Positions 24,177 through 32,192 of a stretch of 32,192 nt of DNA are shown here, piece after piece. Each line of letters begins with the position of its first letter. Position 1 is the first letter of the stretch. Below the pieces are notes generated by a model. That model did no database searches. It worked only from the letters and a program-made list of their open reading frames with translations, and had not been told where the DNA came from. Source of the DNA: JBMOGA01 sp049318625 (GTDB lineage: Bacteria; Pseudomonadota; Alphaproteobacteria; Rhizobiales; Hyphomicrobiaceae); contig JBMOGA010000046.1 of assembly GCA_049318625.1 (NCBI GenBank), forward strand, positions 1-32,192, in the 5' to 3' direction. The translations under genes and the position numbers were made by a program.

Positions 24177-25987
24177 GGCGAAACTTCCTTCATGCTGACG
24201 TCGTCGCCAGGGCCGTCGTCCGGCGCCTGCCGCGAGTATTCGGCATATGAGCCGTAGATCCGAGGTTTTGCTGATTTTCCGAGTATGACGATTTTGTCGG
24301 CGAGGGCGGCGAAACGCTCCTGCTGCGACGTAACCACAACGATCGAGCCCCAGCTTTTGCAGATCGCAAGAACGCGAGTGAGCGAGGCCACGAGTTCCTC
24401 GTCGAGGTTCGCCTCCGGTTCGTCGAGAACTATGAGATGGGGGCGCCCGAACACGGCTCTGGCGATACCCAGCCGTCGTATCTCGCCGCCTGCGAGGAAA
24501 TTGCTCTGATCCTTGATCTCGGTTTCGTAGCCGTCGGGCAATTGAAGAATGACATTGTGGATGCCGGCCAGTTTGGCGGCCTCCACGATGGCTTCTTCGT
24601 CGGCGCGTCGCATGCTGGTGATGTTCTCGGCAATGGTGCCGGAGAGAAGTTTGGTATCTTGCTGCAGATACCCGAGGAGACTTTGGCGCTCGAAGCGGGT
24701 GAAGCGGGCAATATCGAGACCGGCGAGCCGGACACTGCCCATCACAGGCTCGGCGGTTCCGGCGATCAGGCGGGCCAGTGTCGATTTCCCGGAACCCGAA
24801 GGTCCGAGGATGCACATGATCTGACCGGGCTCGACCGTCAGATCTACCTTGCGGAAAACGGGTCGTGACCATTCGCTGTAGGTGTGCGTCACCTGGTCGA
24901 TATGAAGGGTCTGCGCCGCATTGGGGTCCCGGATGGCATGCTGCTCGGGGCGTGCGTCCTGCAGGCGGCGCTTGATCCGCTGATAGGCCCGCAATACGAC
25001 GGCCAGTTGGCGCCATCCCACCATGGCACGGCGGATGCCGGCCGTTCCGAGACGGCCAAGCACGGCCGCGGCGATGATGCCTCCGACCGTGAGGGAATCG
25101 CCGATGGCCAGCCACACGCCGACGCCATAGCACGCGACGCGCTGGCCGTTCTCGATGTAGCGCATCGCCTCGCTGATTGCGGAGCCCGTCATCCGCGAGT
25201 TGCGGTTCTCGCGGCCACGACGCGTCAAATTCCGATGCCAGCGATCGGCCAGTTCGTCGAGGACGTTCAGCCCGGCGATCGTTTCCTGGTTCTGCTCTGC
25301 CGTTGCGATCCAGCGGTCGCCACGCTGCTTCGCGCGGCGCGCTGCCGCACGCATGGGGCGCGTGATGACTTCGTGGGCAACGCCCAGCACGAGGATGAGG
25401 ACGATGCTCCCAATCACGATGTAGCCGAGCGTGGGGTGTATCAAATAGACAATGAACACGAAGGCCGGCGCCCACATGGCGTCGAGCCACGCCGTCGCAC
25501 CGGAACCGGCGACGAACTGGCTGCATTCATTCAGATCATCGAGCGTGCGGCCGGGGCCTCGGCTGCGGTCATGTGCGACGCTGGATAGAAACAGATCTTT
25601 TCCGAGATTGTGCTCAATCCAATTGGACCAGTGTGCGAGCATCCAACGGCGCGTCAATTCGGCAATCGATCCGGCGGTCAGACCGAATACGGCAATGCCG
25701 GTCAACAGGTACACAGTGTCCAGGCTCCGGCTCGCGATGACGCGATCCAACAGTTGGAATATGTAGAGAGGCAGGGTCAACTTGAGAAGCGCGATAAAGG
25801 CGGTGAGAATGAAGACGACCAGAAGTCCCGGTCGCGACCGCCGCCATGCCTCCCGCAATACTCTCTGGCCGCCTGTTTGAGTGACTTTCCGCTCCAACGA
25901 TGAGTTTGCGGAGCGGACGTGGGCGCCTGCCGCGTCGACGCTCGCAGTCTTCGCGGACGCTTGTTGCCGCCGCAGCCAATTCAGCAT
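24173..25987 (-). CDS. type I secretion ABC exporter (PrtD-like), atypical NBD motifs
   Basis: A 604-residue inner-membrane exporter with an N-terminal six-helix ABC transmembrane domain (about 52-335) and a C-terminal ATPase. Walker A is GPSGSGKS (395-402), the Q-loop is around LQQDTKLLSG, and Walker B is LIVLDEPEANLDEE (about 518-531). Two positions are unusual: the signature reads LAGGE instead of LSGGQ (about 498-502), and the H-loop reads VVTSQQERF where VITHRxxxL is expected, so the switch His is missing. There is no C39 peptidase domain, which suggests a PrtD/HlyB-like exporter for C-terminally signalled proteins. Start 25987 is chosen for AGAGGA about 5 bp upstream. The cargo is not recognisable nearby. 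Confidence 0.9.
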   Translation of the reverse strand: MLNWLRRQQASAKTASVDAAGAHVRSANSSLERKVTQTGGQRVLREAWRRSRPGLLVVFILTAFIALLKLTLPLYIFQLLDRVIASRSLDTVYLLTGIAVFGLTAGSIAELTRRWMLAHWSNWIEHNLGKDLFLSSVAHDRSRGPGRTLDDLNECSQFVAGSGATAWLDAMWAPAFVFIVYLIHPTLGYIVIGSIVLILVLGVAHEVITRPMRAAARRAKQRGDRWIATAEQNQETIAGLNVLDELADRWHRNLTRRGRENRNSRMTGSAISEAMRYIENGQRVACYGVGVWLAIGDSLTVGGIIAAAVLGRLGTAGIRRAMVGWRQLAVVLRAYQRIKRRLQDARPEQHAIRDPNAAQTLHIDQVTHTYSEWSRPVFRKVDLTVEPGQIMCILGPSGSGKSTLARLIAGTAEPVMGSVRLAGLDIARFTRFERQSLLGYLQQDTKLLSGTIAENITSMRRADEEAIVEAAKLAGIHNVILQLPDGYETEIKDQSNFLAGGEIRRLGIARAVFGRPHLIVLDEPEANLDEELVASLTRVLAICKSWGSIVVVTSQQERFAALADKIVILGKSAKPRIYGSYAEYSRQAPDDGPGDDVSMKEVSP

Positions 25988-26015
25988 GTCATTCCTCTTT
26001 TCAGCGAACCGCGCC

Positions 26016-26071
26016 GCCCGCAAACGGGCAGCGCGTTGCTTGTCTCATCAAGCCGGGTAAGGGGCCCCGGC
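26016..26071 (-). promoter_or_regulatory. two hairpins in the leader before the secretion genes
   Basis: The 90-bp gap between the DUF1611-like stop and the ABC exporter start contains GCCGGG/CCCGGC arms around 8 nt (26052-26071) and GCCCG-N4-CGGGC (26016-26029). Neither is followed by a T-run. They may tune mRNA stability or readthrough; this is inference from position only. Confidence 0.3.
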
Positions 26072-26077
26072 GGAGCG

Positions 26078-27187
26078 TCAGGCAGCCGAGTGGATGCTCA
26101 AACCGGAAAGCGGCTGCTTCAAACGGCGAGCCGACGAATTGTGGCCGATCTCGCTGGCACCATTCAGAATGTACTTGGTGAGGCTGCCGGCCTGCACCTC
26201 GGCAGCTGTGAACACCGGCATCCCCGTGGCCCGTGACGCTTCCCGGATCGCGAGCGGCGAACGGGTGAGCTGACCACTAAGCGCGAGGACATCGTGGCCC
26301 CAGCTTCTCAGTGTTTCGAGGCCGGCTTGTGCGCCCAACGCATCGTTGGCTGCAAATACGATGCCCCGGGCCGCCTGCTTGATGCGGGGCGAGCGCAGAA
26401 CTGTGGCTGTCTCCTGGTGTTGCAAGCCATCGGCGACCTCGACGATCGCGACGTCGCACCCCTTCGCGCTGGCGTGACCAATCAAGCCGAGAACGGTGTT
26501 TTCGATGACCTCGGGTGCCACGAGGTATGTGCTCGGCAATCCGCCGTCGGTGAAATCCAGCACGACCTCTGCACCCATGTCGGACATGAACCAAAGGTCG
26601 CCGCCGGCCCCTGTCCCTGTCGATTTGATGCCAGCGACGCGATATCCGGCCTTGGCGAAGGCATAGACGAGTGAAGCTGCGGTCATGGTCTTGCCGGCAT
26701 TCATGGCCGTGCCCGCGACGAGCACTGTCGGGATCGATGGAGGATCGGAATCGAACGTGATGGCGTACGAAGCGAGGTTCAGCCGTCGTCCCTGGCGATC
26801 GGCGATCAGGCCGATAGGTGTCACCCGCGTGGGGCTTCCCATCGCATCGTGTTTGCAGAGCTTCGTGGATATGATCCCACCGGCGGCGACAAGGTGGCAC
26901 GGCTCCAGTGTCGTGGAGATGATCGCTTCGAACTGGTCGGGTGCGTAGCGATTGCCATACGCCGCGATGATGGTGTCTCCCGGTGAGAGATGCGCCCGGC
27001 GGCCGTTCGGCAATTCCAGCTTGGCATGGCTGCCGATCTTCTCCACCCGCGCAAGAACAAGGTCGCCGATCTGGGGCCTCGTCTCGCCCGTGATCAAGGT
27101 CTGCATGTGCTCGGCGGGGACGCGCCTGGTCGTGAACGCACGCTTCGCTTTGGCGAGCATGAGGCCGGTGAAATCAACGCGTGTCAT
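26078..27187 (-). CDS. DUF1611/MobB-like P-loop NTPase of unknown function
   Basis: A 369-residue predicted cytosolic protein. The N-terminal domain (about 1-150) is beta-rich (GDLVLARVEKIGSHAKLELP and YGNRYAPDQFEA). The C-terminal domain is a P-loop NTPase with Walker A GTAMNAGKT (159-167), then GIKSTGTGAGGDLWFMSDMGA and VVLDFTDGG, and VAIVEVADGL as Walker B-like strand. Similar proteins are annotated as DUF1611 or MobB-like; the family includes the D-glutamate-related DgcN, but the motifs here differ and no function should be transferred. It is the first confident gene of the minus operon leading to the type I exporter and is divergent from the subtilase gene. Confidence 0.65.
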   Translation of the reverse strand: MTRVDFTGLMLAKAKRAFTTRRVPAEHMQTLITGETRPQIGDLVLARVEKIGSHAKLELPNGRRAHLSPGDTIIAAYGNRYAPDQFEAIISTTLEPCHLVAAGGIISTKLCKHDAMGSPTRVTPIGLIADRQGRRLNLASYAITFDSDPPSIPTVLVAGTAMNAGKTMTAASLVYAFAKAGYRVAGIKSTGTGAGGDLWFMSDMGAEVVLDFTDGGLPSTYLVAPEVIENTVLGLIGHASAKGCDVAIVEVADGLQHQETATVLRSPRIKQAARGIVFAANDALGAQAGLETLRSWGHDVLALSGQLTRSPLAIREASRATGMPVFTAAEVQAGSLTKYILNGASEIGHNSSARRLKQPLSGLSIHSAA

Positions 27188-27514
27188 GTTGTCTCGTCCG
27201 TTGCTGGTGGTTGGGTGGGGGCCGACTCGACTCGCGTTTGAGCCACTCCGGCACCCCGTTGGATCTCGGACATGCTGGACGCGGCGCTCGGCCTGCTTCC
27301 TGGCATTCGGACGAGCAAACGGCGTGGCCGCTGATCTATTCCGCCTCCCAAGTCGATTTCTCCTCCGGCGCGGATCACAGCGTCGAAAAGGCGTGGCTGA
27401 TCGGGAGACCCCGCGTCAGCGGCATCCCGGGTGGCCGGGCCCGCCTGTGCACCGAACCCATGGAATAAGGAGACCGGTCAGGCGTTCCACTGCGGATCTG
27501 TGGAGAGAACGACC
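27188..27514. other. divergent intergenic region, only tiny candidate ORFs
   Basis: This 327-bp region separates the start of the DUF1611-like gene (minus) from the subtilase start (plus). On the minus strand a frame from ATG 27273 (29 codons, MSEIQRGAGVAQTRVES...), or GTG 27378 (64 codons), ends at 27184 and overlaps the DUF1611-like ATG as ATGA. On the plus strand ATG 27272 opens a 20-codon frame. None has a good ribosome-binding site or a known family. GGAGAG before 27515 serves the subtilase. Confidence 0.4.
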
Positions 27515-28990
27515 ATGCGGCATCCAAGTCCCGTCTTCGCGATAACTGCTCTGGGCCTGTGTCTTGTTGTGGCGCCCGTCGTCCCCGTGCCCGCTGCGGA
27601 CGCGGATGGCCTGTTCGGTCGCTCGCGCAACGGCGTGCCAGTGCTCCTGCGACCGTTCGATCGGCTCGCGAAGGACGTGGGCCGGACATTCCGCTGCCGA
27701 TGTGAGGGGCTGCCGTTGTTGAGGTGCCCGTGCCGTAGCCCGCGCCCTTCGGCCCGAGGCCGTGATACCAAGCCGGTCATCGCTGAAGCACCAGCCAAGA
27801 ACGGCCCGGTGCAGAATTCATGGCCCGTGCCTGTCGATGTCAGCACTTCGAACGCCGCGACGGGGGCGAGTTCCTTGCCCAGAAAAATTTCGGCCAGCGC
27901 GATGAATCATCCGCACGCGACCATCGAGATCCTTGGAAAAGACCTGTCGCAAGAGGACATCGTTGCGCTCCAGGCGGTTGCGTTCCGCGTGGTCGCCGTC
28001 CGCCAGTTCGCAGTGCTGCAGAGTTCCTTGACGCGGCTTGCGGCGCCGCCGGATATGACCGCTGGCAGCGCCCTCGCCCTGGCCCGAAAACTCCGGCCCA
28101 GCCGCCAATTCGAGCCCAATGATCTGTATCTCGCGGCCCATGCGCGATTCAGGGTCACGGATTCTCCGTGTGGGCGGGCCTGCAAGGCGCTGGAGATGAC
28201 GCGGTGGGAGCCACAGTATGGAAGATGTGCGGTCGGCGCGCGCATCGGGGTGATCGATACGGCGATCGACGAAAGCCACCCGGCGCTCAGGCGGAGTCGG
28301 CTGCAGATCCTGTCGACCAGAAGCGAGGATCGGGCACCATCGAAGGCCGAGCATGGCACCGGAATTGTCAGCCTGCTGGTTGGTGAGCTTGGCGGCGACT
28401 TCGCGGCGCTGGTGCCGGGTGCCAGCGTCATCGCTGTGGACGCATTCCATAGCTCCAAGACCGGCGATTCAGCCGATGTATTCGACCTGATCGCAGCTTT
28501 GGACATCTTGAGCGCCCGAGAGATCGACGTCATCAACATGAGCCTCTCCGGACAGGACAACCGGTTTCTGCGCACCGCGATCGAGCGGGTACGGAACAAA
28601 GGCATTGTCTTGGTTGCGGCCGCGGGCTCCGAAGGTGGCAGTCCCGATGTCGGCTTTCCAGCACGGTATGCCAACGTCGTTGCGGTATCGGCCATCGGTG
28701 AGACCTTCGAACCCGCGCGCGGTGGTGTGCAAGGAAACCATATCGCGTTCGCAGCGCCGGGATCTGGAATCTCAGTCGCCATGCCCGACAGTCTGTTCGG
28801 GTTCGCCGATGGTACGTCCTTCGCCACACCTTTCGTCACCGCAGCCTATGCGATGACGCTGCGGCTGCTGAATGATCGAGAGCAGGCGACGCGGCTGATT
28901 ACGTCCGGCGTCCGTGATCTCGGTGTCGTCGGTCGCGACAATGCCTTTGGGTGGGGGCTCGTGCAGTACACCGTGATGCCGCCGTGCTGA
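27515..28990 (+). CDS. exported subtilisin-like serine protease (S8) with altered oxyanion residue
   Basis: A 491-residue subtilase with a signal peptide (about 1-29, core AITALGLCLVVAPVVPV). A long pro-region contains the Cys-rich segment RCRCEGLPLLRCPCR (Cys61, 63, 71, 73). The catalytic domain begins near 235. The triad is Asp248 (GVIDTAID), His280 (EHGTGIVSLL) and Ser435 (DGTSFATPFVTA). The oxyanion-hole position, normally Asn in AAGNEG, reads AAAGSEGG, so Ser372 replaces Asn. INMSLSG and FAAPGSGI are standard S8 segments. ATG 27515 is chosen for GGAGAG upstream and the signal peptide. It is divergent from the type I secretion operon and may act on a product of that system, but the Sec signal implies separate export. 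Confidence 0.88.
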   Translation: MRHPSPVFAITALGLCLVVAPVVPVPAADADGLFGRSRNGVPVLLRPFDRLAKDVGRTFRCRCEGLPLLRCPCRSPRPSARGRDTKPVIAEAPAKNGPVQNSWPVPVDVSTSNAATGASSLPRKISASAMNHPHATIEILGKDLSQEDIVALQAVAFRVVAVRQFAVLQSSLTRLAAPPDMTAGSALALARKLRPSRQFEPNDLYLAAHARFRVTDSPCGRACKALEMTRWEPQYGRCAVGARIGVIDTAIDESHPALRRSRLQILSTRSEDRAPSKAEHGTGIVSLLVGELGGDFAALVPGASVIAVDAFHSSKTGDSADVFDLIAALDILSAREIDVINMSLSGQDNRFLRTAIERVRNKGIVLVAAAGSEGGSPDVGFPARYANVVAVSAIGETFEPARGGVQGNHIAFAAPGSGISVAMPDSLFGFADGTSFATPFVTAAYAMTLRLLNDREQATRLITSGVRDLGVVGRDNAFGWGLVQYTVMPPC

Positions 28991-29027
28991 GAGATCGAGA
29001 TCTGGGTCAGCCAGAACGCGTGTCTTC

Positions 29028-29336
29028 ATGCCCCTGACGTCCAAAGGCTGCCCGCCCGCCAAAGTTCTGAATGACGTCGCATTCCGGATGTGGACGCAAA
29101 ACGGTCGCCCGGTGATCTGCCGGGTCGATCGCGCCGCATTGCTTCGCCTCGAGGCGCAACGTCGTCACTGGGATCCGATCTCTGTTTTCGAAAGGAACCG
29201 GCGCCGGATCGAGGTCGTGGCCAGCCGGCTCTATGCGCAGGGGGCGAGAAAGCCATTGGTGACGCCCCAAGACCTCAGCATTCCCGCGAAGCCGAAATCA
29301 CTGCGCGACGCGGGCTATCGGGTCGTCCGCTCTTGA
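29028..29336 (+). CDS. small DUF1488-like protein
   Basis: A 102-residue protein, 37 bp downstream of the subtilase gene and possibly cotranscribed. VLNDVAFRMWTQNGRPVICRVDRAALLRL followed by a helical segment FERNRRRIEVVASRLYAQG and VTPQDL resembles the DUF1488 pattern of short alphaproteobacterial proteins; no biochemical role is established. Its last 62 bp overlap, tail to tail, the end of the permease gene on the other strand. Confidence 0.55.
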   Translation: MPLTSKGCPPAKVLNDVAFRMWTQNGRPVICRVDRAALLRLEAQRRHWDPISVFERNRRRIEVVASRLYAQGARKPLVTPQDLSIPAKPKSLRDAGYRVVRS

Positions 29337-31074
29337 TGTGACTAGGGGCGCTCGGGTGGCCCGCCAGCGTCACCCACGGGACAATGCCATCAGGCGCGAA
29401 GCGCGCGAGCCTGTCGAATGCCAGCATCAGCGCGGCGACCATGCCGACCGTCAACACAGCCACCGCGGCCGCTTCGCCAGCGAGGCCCGCGTCCTCGAGG
29501 CTCAGAAGCGCAACACCCAGCGTCTCGGTGCCCGCAGACCACAACAGGGCGGAGACGGTGAGTTCGTTGAAGGCCATGAGGAAGACGAGCAGGGCGGCCG
29601 CCGCCATGGATGGCAGCAAGGCCGGCAGCACGATGTGGTACAGCCGCTGGCCGAGTGTCGCGCCGTCGACCGCCGCGGCCTCCTCTTGATCGCGGTCGAG
29701 GGCCGTCATGGCCGCTCGAATGGGCTCCAATGCCACCGCTTGAAAACGCGCGACATAGGCGAACAGAATGATCGCTGGCGTGCCGTAGAGCGAGACGTTG
29801 AGCAACGGCAGCGGCCGCAGGAGCAGCAGTATGCAGGCGATGCCCAGTGCAATGCCCGGAAGTGCGTAGGGCAACTGGATGACGAACCCGAGCGTCTCGC
29901 GCCCCCGGGTCATGCGGCGCTCCATGATGTGGGCCAAGAGTGCGCCGAGGATGGTGACCACCAGCGCCGCCGTGGCGGCATAGAGCAACGAATTGCGGAA
30001 CGATCTGATGGTGACGGCCTGCACGGCGAGGACTTCGTGGAACTTGGCCAAAGTCACCGTGGAGGAACTGAGCGGCACACCCATCGCAGGTACCAGCGCC
30101 GTGGCCAGCAACGACAACAGCGGCACGATGGCGGCACCGAACAAAAGAGCGGCGAGTGCCGCCTCGACCAGAATCCTTGACCGCCCCAACTTCCAGAATG
30201 GCCGGAAACGCTCTTCGATCGGCAGCTTTGCCGCTTCGCCGGCGCGCATGACGGCCGCTACCGCGATGCCGGACGCCGCCACCAGTCCTGCCAGAACAGA
30301 CAACCCCGCCACATCGGGCAGTATGCTCGGACCAAAGCTTGAAAGCTGGCGGTAGATCAGTGTCGGCAACGTCAGGTAACCGGACTGGATCCCGAGCAGG
30401 GCGGGAATGCCGAAGTTTCCGGCGCCCGCAACGAACGTGAGGACAGCCGCCGCGATCAGGTGCGGTCGGATGAGCGGCAGGACGACCGCGCGCAGCGTTC
30501 GGCTCGATGAGGCGCCATCGAGAATGGCTGCGTCGATGAGGCTCTGCGGGATCGCGCGCAACCCGCCGGCGATCGTCACCGCCGCAAGCGGCGCATGATG
30601 CAGCGTGAGAACTCCGACGATGCCCCACTTGCCGAGCATCGGATTCGCCGCGCCGGGGGTCGGCGACATGCCGAGCAGCCCGAGCAGAGGCGAGGCCGGA
30701 CCGGCCAGCGTCTTGAAGGCCAGTGCCATGACCTGCGGCGCCACCAGCAGCGACCCGACGAAGACGAGGGCAACCGTTCTCTTGGCGCGCACATCGCTCG
30801 TTGCGAGTACGACCGCCACGGCGGCACCGAGAAGTGTCGCGGCCATGGCCGACAACACGCCGACCTCGATCGTATGCCACGTGGCGATAACGGCGGCACG
30901 CGACGTCAGAGTGTCGGCTAGGGCTTCCAGATCGAGACCGGCCGCCCGGAACAGGGCGGCCCAGAAGAGACGCAGCATAGGCGCGGCGGCGACCAGAAGC
31001 ACGACCGTCAGGAGGCAGGCATCGAGCCAGCGCCCCTCGTGCCGCATCCAGTCGCCACCACCGCGTTCTTTCAC
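29275..31074 (-). CDS. ABC importer permease, FbpB-type double-domain
   Basis: A 599-residue inner-membrane protein with about twelve hydrophobic helices in two homologous halves, as in ferric-ion/2-aminoethylphosphonate-type permeases. Each half carries an EAA loop contacting the ATPase: AAILDGASSSRTLRAVVLP in the first and EEAAAVDGATLGQRLYHIVL in the second. It starts at GTG 31074, overlapping the binding-protein stop (GTGA); ATG 31047 is an in-frame alternative. The C-terminal 20 residues lie over the end of the opposite-strand DUF1488-like gene. No ATPase subunit is encoded in the window. Confidence 0.9.
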   Translation of the reverse strand: MKERGGGDWMRHEGRWLDACLLTVVLLVAAAPMLRLFWAALFRAAGLDLEALADTLTSRAAVIATWHTIEVGVLSAMAATLLGAAVAVVLATSDVRAKRTVALVFVGSLLVAPQVMALAFKTLAGPASPLLGLLGMSPTPGAANPMLGKWGIVGVLTLHHAPLAAVTIAGGLRAIPQSLIDAAILDGASSSRTLRAVVLPLIRPHLIAAAVLTFVAGAGNFGIPALLGIQSGYLTLPTLIYRQLSSFGPSILPDVAGLSVLAGLVAASGIAVAAVMRAGEAAKLPIEERFRPFWKLGRSRILVEAALAALLFGAAIVPLLSLLATALVPAMGVPLSSSTVTLAKFHEVLAVQAVTIRSFRNSLLYAATAALVVTILGALLAHIMERRMTRGRETLGFVIQLPYALPGIALGIACILLLLRPLPLLNVSLYGTPAIILFAYVARFQAVALEPIRAAMTALDRDQEEAAAVDGATLGQRLYHIVLPALLPSMAAAALLVFLMAFNELTVSALLWSAGTETLGVALLSLEDAGLAGEAAAVAVLTVGMVAALMLAFDRLARFAPDGIVPWVTLAGHPSAPSHIKSGRPDSPRRAVISASREC

Positions 31075-32063
31075 GGACCGAAGATCTCGCTGAACCGCTT
31101 CTTGTTGGCGTTCTCACCGGCGAGCGCCTTGGCCGCATCCAAGGGCAGGACTTTCACGGAGCTTCGATCTGGATAGCCGGCGGGCAACGCAACGGTCGGG
31201 AGTGCGGGAATGTAGCCCTGACGGGCCGCCAGTCCCTGGCCATCCTTGGACAGCAGGAAGTCGACGAAGGCCTTCGCGGCTTCCGGGTTCTTTGTGGCTT
31301 TCAGGATTGCGACCGGCTCGCCGATCGCCGACACGCCTTCGGTCGGGAACACGAACTCGAGAGGCGCGCCCTTTGCCTTTTCGCGGATCGGCATGAAATC
31401 GACGATCATGCCATAGAGCTTCTCGCCGCCCGCAACCTGTTTGAGCACGTCGCCGTTGCCCTGGGCCGCAACCGCGCCGTTGGCCTTCAGCTTTTCATAA
31501 TAGGCCCAGCCGCCGTCCAGCGCTCCTGTGAGAGACGCCGCATGGATGAGGGCGGCGCCAGAGGCCAGCGGACTTGGCATGATGACGAGGTCTTTCGCCT
31601 CGGGCTTCAACAGATCGGCCCACGATGCCGGCTTGAACGGCGCCTTGGTATTGTAGACGATGCCGGTGGTGATCAGTTTGGTCGAAAACCAATGGCGATC
31701 CGGGTCGTGGAGGCCCGGCGGGTAGGCGCTGACGTCGGCCCGGTCATGGGCCAGGAGCCGTCCTTCGGCCTTGAGGCCGGCCATGGTTACGGCATCGGCG
31801 ATGAGCAGCACATCGGCCTGCGGTGCACCGGCCTCCAACTCGGCGCGCAGCTTTGCCATCACCCTCGGCGTGCCGTCGCGCACGAACGAAACGTCGACCT
31901 TCGGGTGCTTGGTCTTGAAGGCGTCGATGGTCTGCTGGGCGTCCGTGTTGGGCTGGCTCGTGTAGACCACCATCTTGCCCTCCTGGGCCAGACCCGGCGT
32001 GACCAGCAACGCGCCCGCAGCGCAGAGCGCCGCAAATGTCCGGAGTTTCATTATGATCGTCAT
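31071..32063 (-). CDS. periplasmic substrate-binding protein of the FbpA/family 1 type
   Basis: A 330-residue exported solute-binding protein with a signal peptide (MKLRTFAALCAAGALLVTPGLAQEG). The fold segments MVVYTSQPNTDAQQTIDAFKTKHPKV, DVLLIADAVTMAGLKAEGRL and FVDFLLSKDGQGLAARQGYIP are typical of the ferric/2-aminoethylphosphonate binding-protein group. The consecutive Tyr pair used for ferric ion in FbpA is not seen (the region reads LYGMIVDFMP), so another ligand such as an organophosphonate or polyamine is quite possible. ATG 32063 is used; ATG 32051 and upstream 32093/32105 are alternatives. It overlaps the permease start and follows an upstream frame by 7 bp. Confidence 0.88.
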   Translation of the reverse strand: MTIIMKLRTFAALCAAGALLVTPGLAQEGKMVVYTSQPNTDAQQTIDAFKTKHPKVDVSFVRDGTPRVMAKLRAELEAGAPQADVLLIADAVTMAGLKAEGRLLAHDRADVSAYPPGLHDPDRHWFSTKLITTGIVYNTKAPFKPASWADLLKPEAKDLVIMPSPLASGAALIHAASLTGALDGGWAYYEKLKANGAVAAQGNGDVLKQVAGGEKLYGMIVDFMPIREKAKGAPLEFVFPTEGVSAIGEPVAILKATKNPEAAKAFVDFLLSKDGQGLAARQGYIPALPTVALPAGYPDRSSVKVLPLDAAKALAGENANKKRFSEIFGP

Positions 32064-32070
32064 GGTTCCA

Positions 32071-32192
32071 TCACTCGTTTCGATGTCGTTCATCACGTGC
32101 CGCACGGGCGACTTCGAGCTCTGATAGCGTGCGGACTTGGGCCGTGTCCCAACGCGTGGTGTAATTGCGGTTCCGGCGGTATGGCCGGTTGA
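32071..32192 (-). CDS. C-terminal end of an unidentified upstream gene (partial)
   Basis: A minus-strand frame open from the right edge to a stop at 32071-32073 encodes about 39 residues, including YTTRWDTAQVRTLSELEVA. It ends 7 bp before the binding-protein ATG, which fits a tight operon. The piece is too short for a family call; it does not look like an ABC ATPase end. It may be chance. Confidence 0.35.
   Translation of the reverse strand, partial: NRPYRRNRNYTTRWDTAQVRTLSELEVARAARDERHRNE

Overview
The window reads as chromosomal DNA of a high-GC alphaproteobacterium, most likely Hyphomicrobiales or a relative. This is inferred from the G/C-rich third codon positions, a DUF1127 protein, a divergent oxyR-katG pair, a FixK/FNR-type box, and the fabI / DUF3141 / MaoC-Pta / ackA cluster. 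No rRNA, tRNA, CRISPR array, transposase or integrase was recognised.

Layout. (1) 1-4324 holds housekeeping genes: the 3' part of an ABC-F ATPase, an L,D-transpeptidase, a convergent zinc-less quinone oxidoreductase and a DUF1127 protein. (2) 4413-7656 is a peroxide-defence pair, oxyR and katG, with a four-element OxyR site between them. (3) 7882-13968 is a 6-kb module bounded by two identical 89-bp direct repeats. It encodes a Tat-exported PhnD/AioX-like binding protein, a membrane histidine kinase, an NtrC-type sigma-54 activator, a sulfite-oxidase-family molybdoenzyme and a small c-type cytochrome. A well-spaced sigma-54 promoter and two upstream dyads lie in front of the molybdoenzyme gene, and a strong intrinsic terminator sits between the enzyme and cytochrome genes. 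(4) 14360-20219 is one tight operon: FabI-like reductase, DUF3141 alpha/beta-hydrolase with a PHA-synthase-like Cys nucleophile, MaoC-phosphotransacetylase fusion and acetate kinase. An FNR/FixK-like box lies upstream. (5) 20507-21604 is a secreted zinc metallopeptidase. (6) 21958-27187 (minus) carries a DUF1611-like P-loop protein, a type I secretion ABC ATPase, its HlyD-type adaptor and an exported alpha/beta-hydrolase. A secreted subtilase is encoded divergently, followed by a small DUF1488-like gene. (7) 29275-32192 (minus) carries a permease and periplasmic binding protein of an FbpA/FbpB-type ABC importer, plus the tail of an upstream gene.

How the parts may work together. The most interesting unit is region 3. 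Its binding protein, kinase and sigma-54 activator have the architecture of the arsenite-sensing AioX-AioS-AioR system, but the adjacent target is a sulfite-oxidase-type enzyme with a cytochrome c. It may therefore be a periplasmic oxyanion-sensing circuit that induces sulfite, or related, oxidation. Its flanking repeats suggest a unit that was acquired, duplicated or could be excised. The second unusual unit is region 6: a type I exporter whose ATPase lacks the usual H-loop histidine and signature serine, next to a subtilase whose oxyanion-hole Asn is replaced by Ser. No cargo was recognised.
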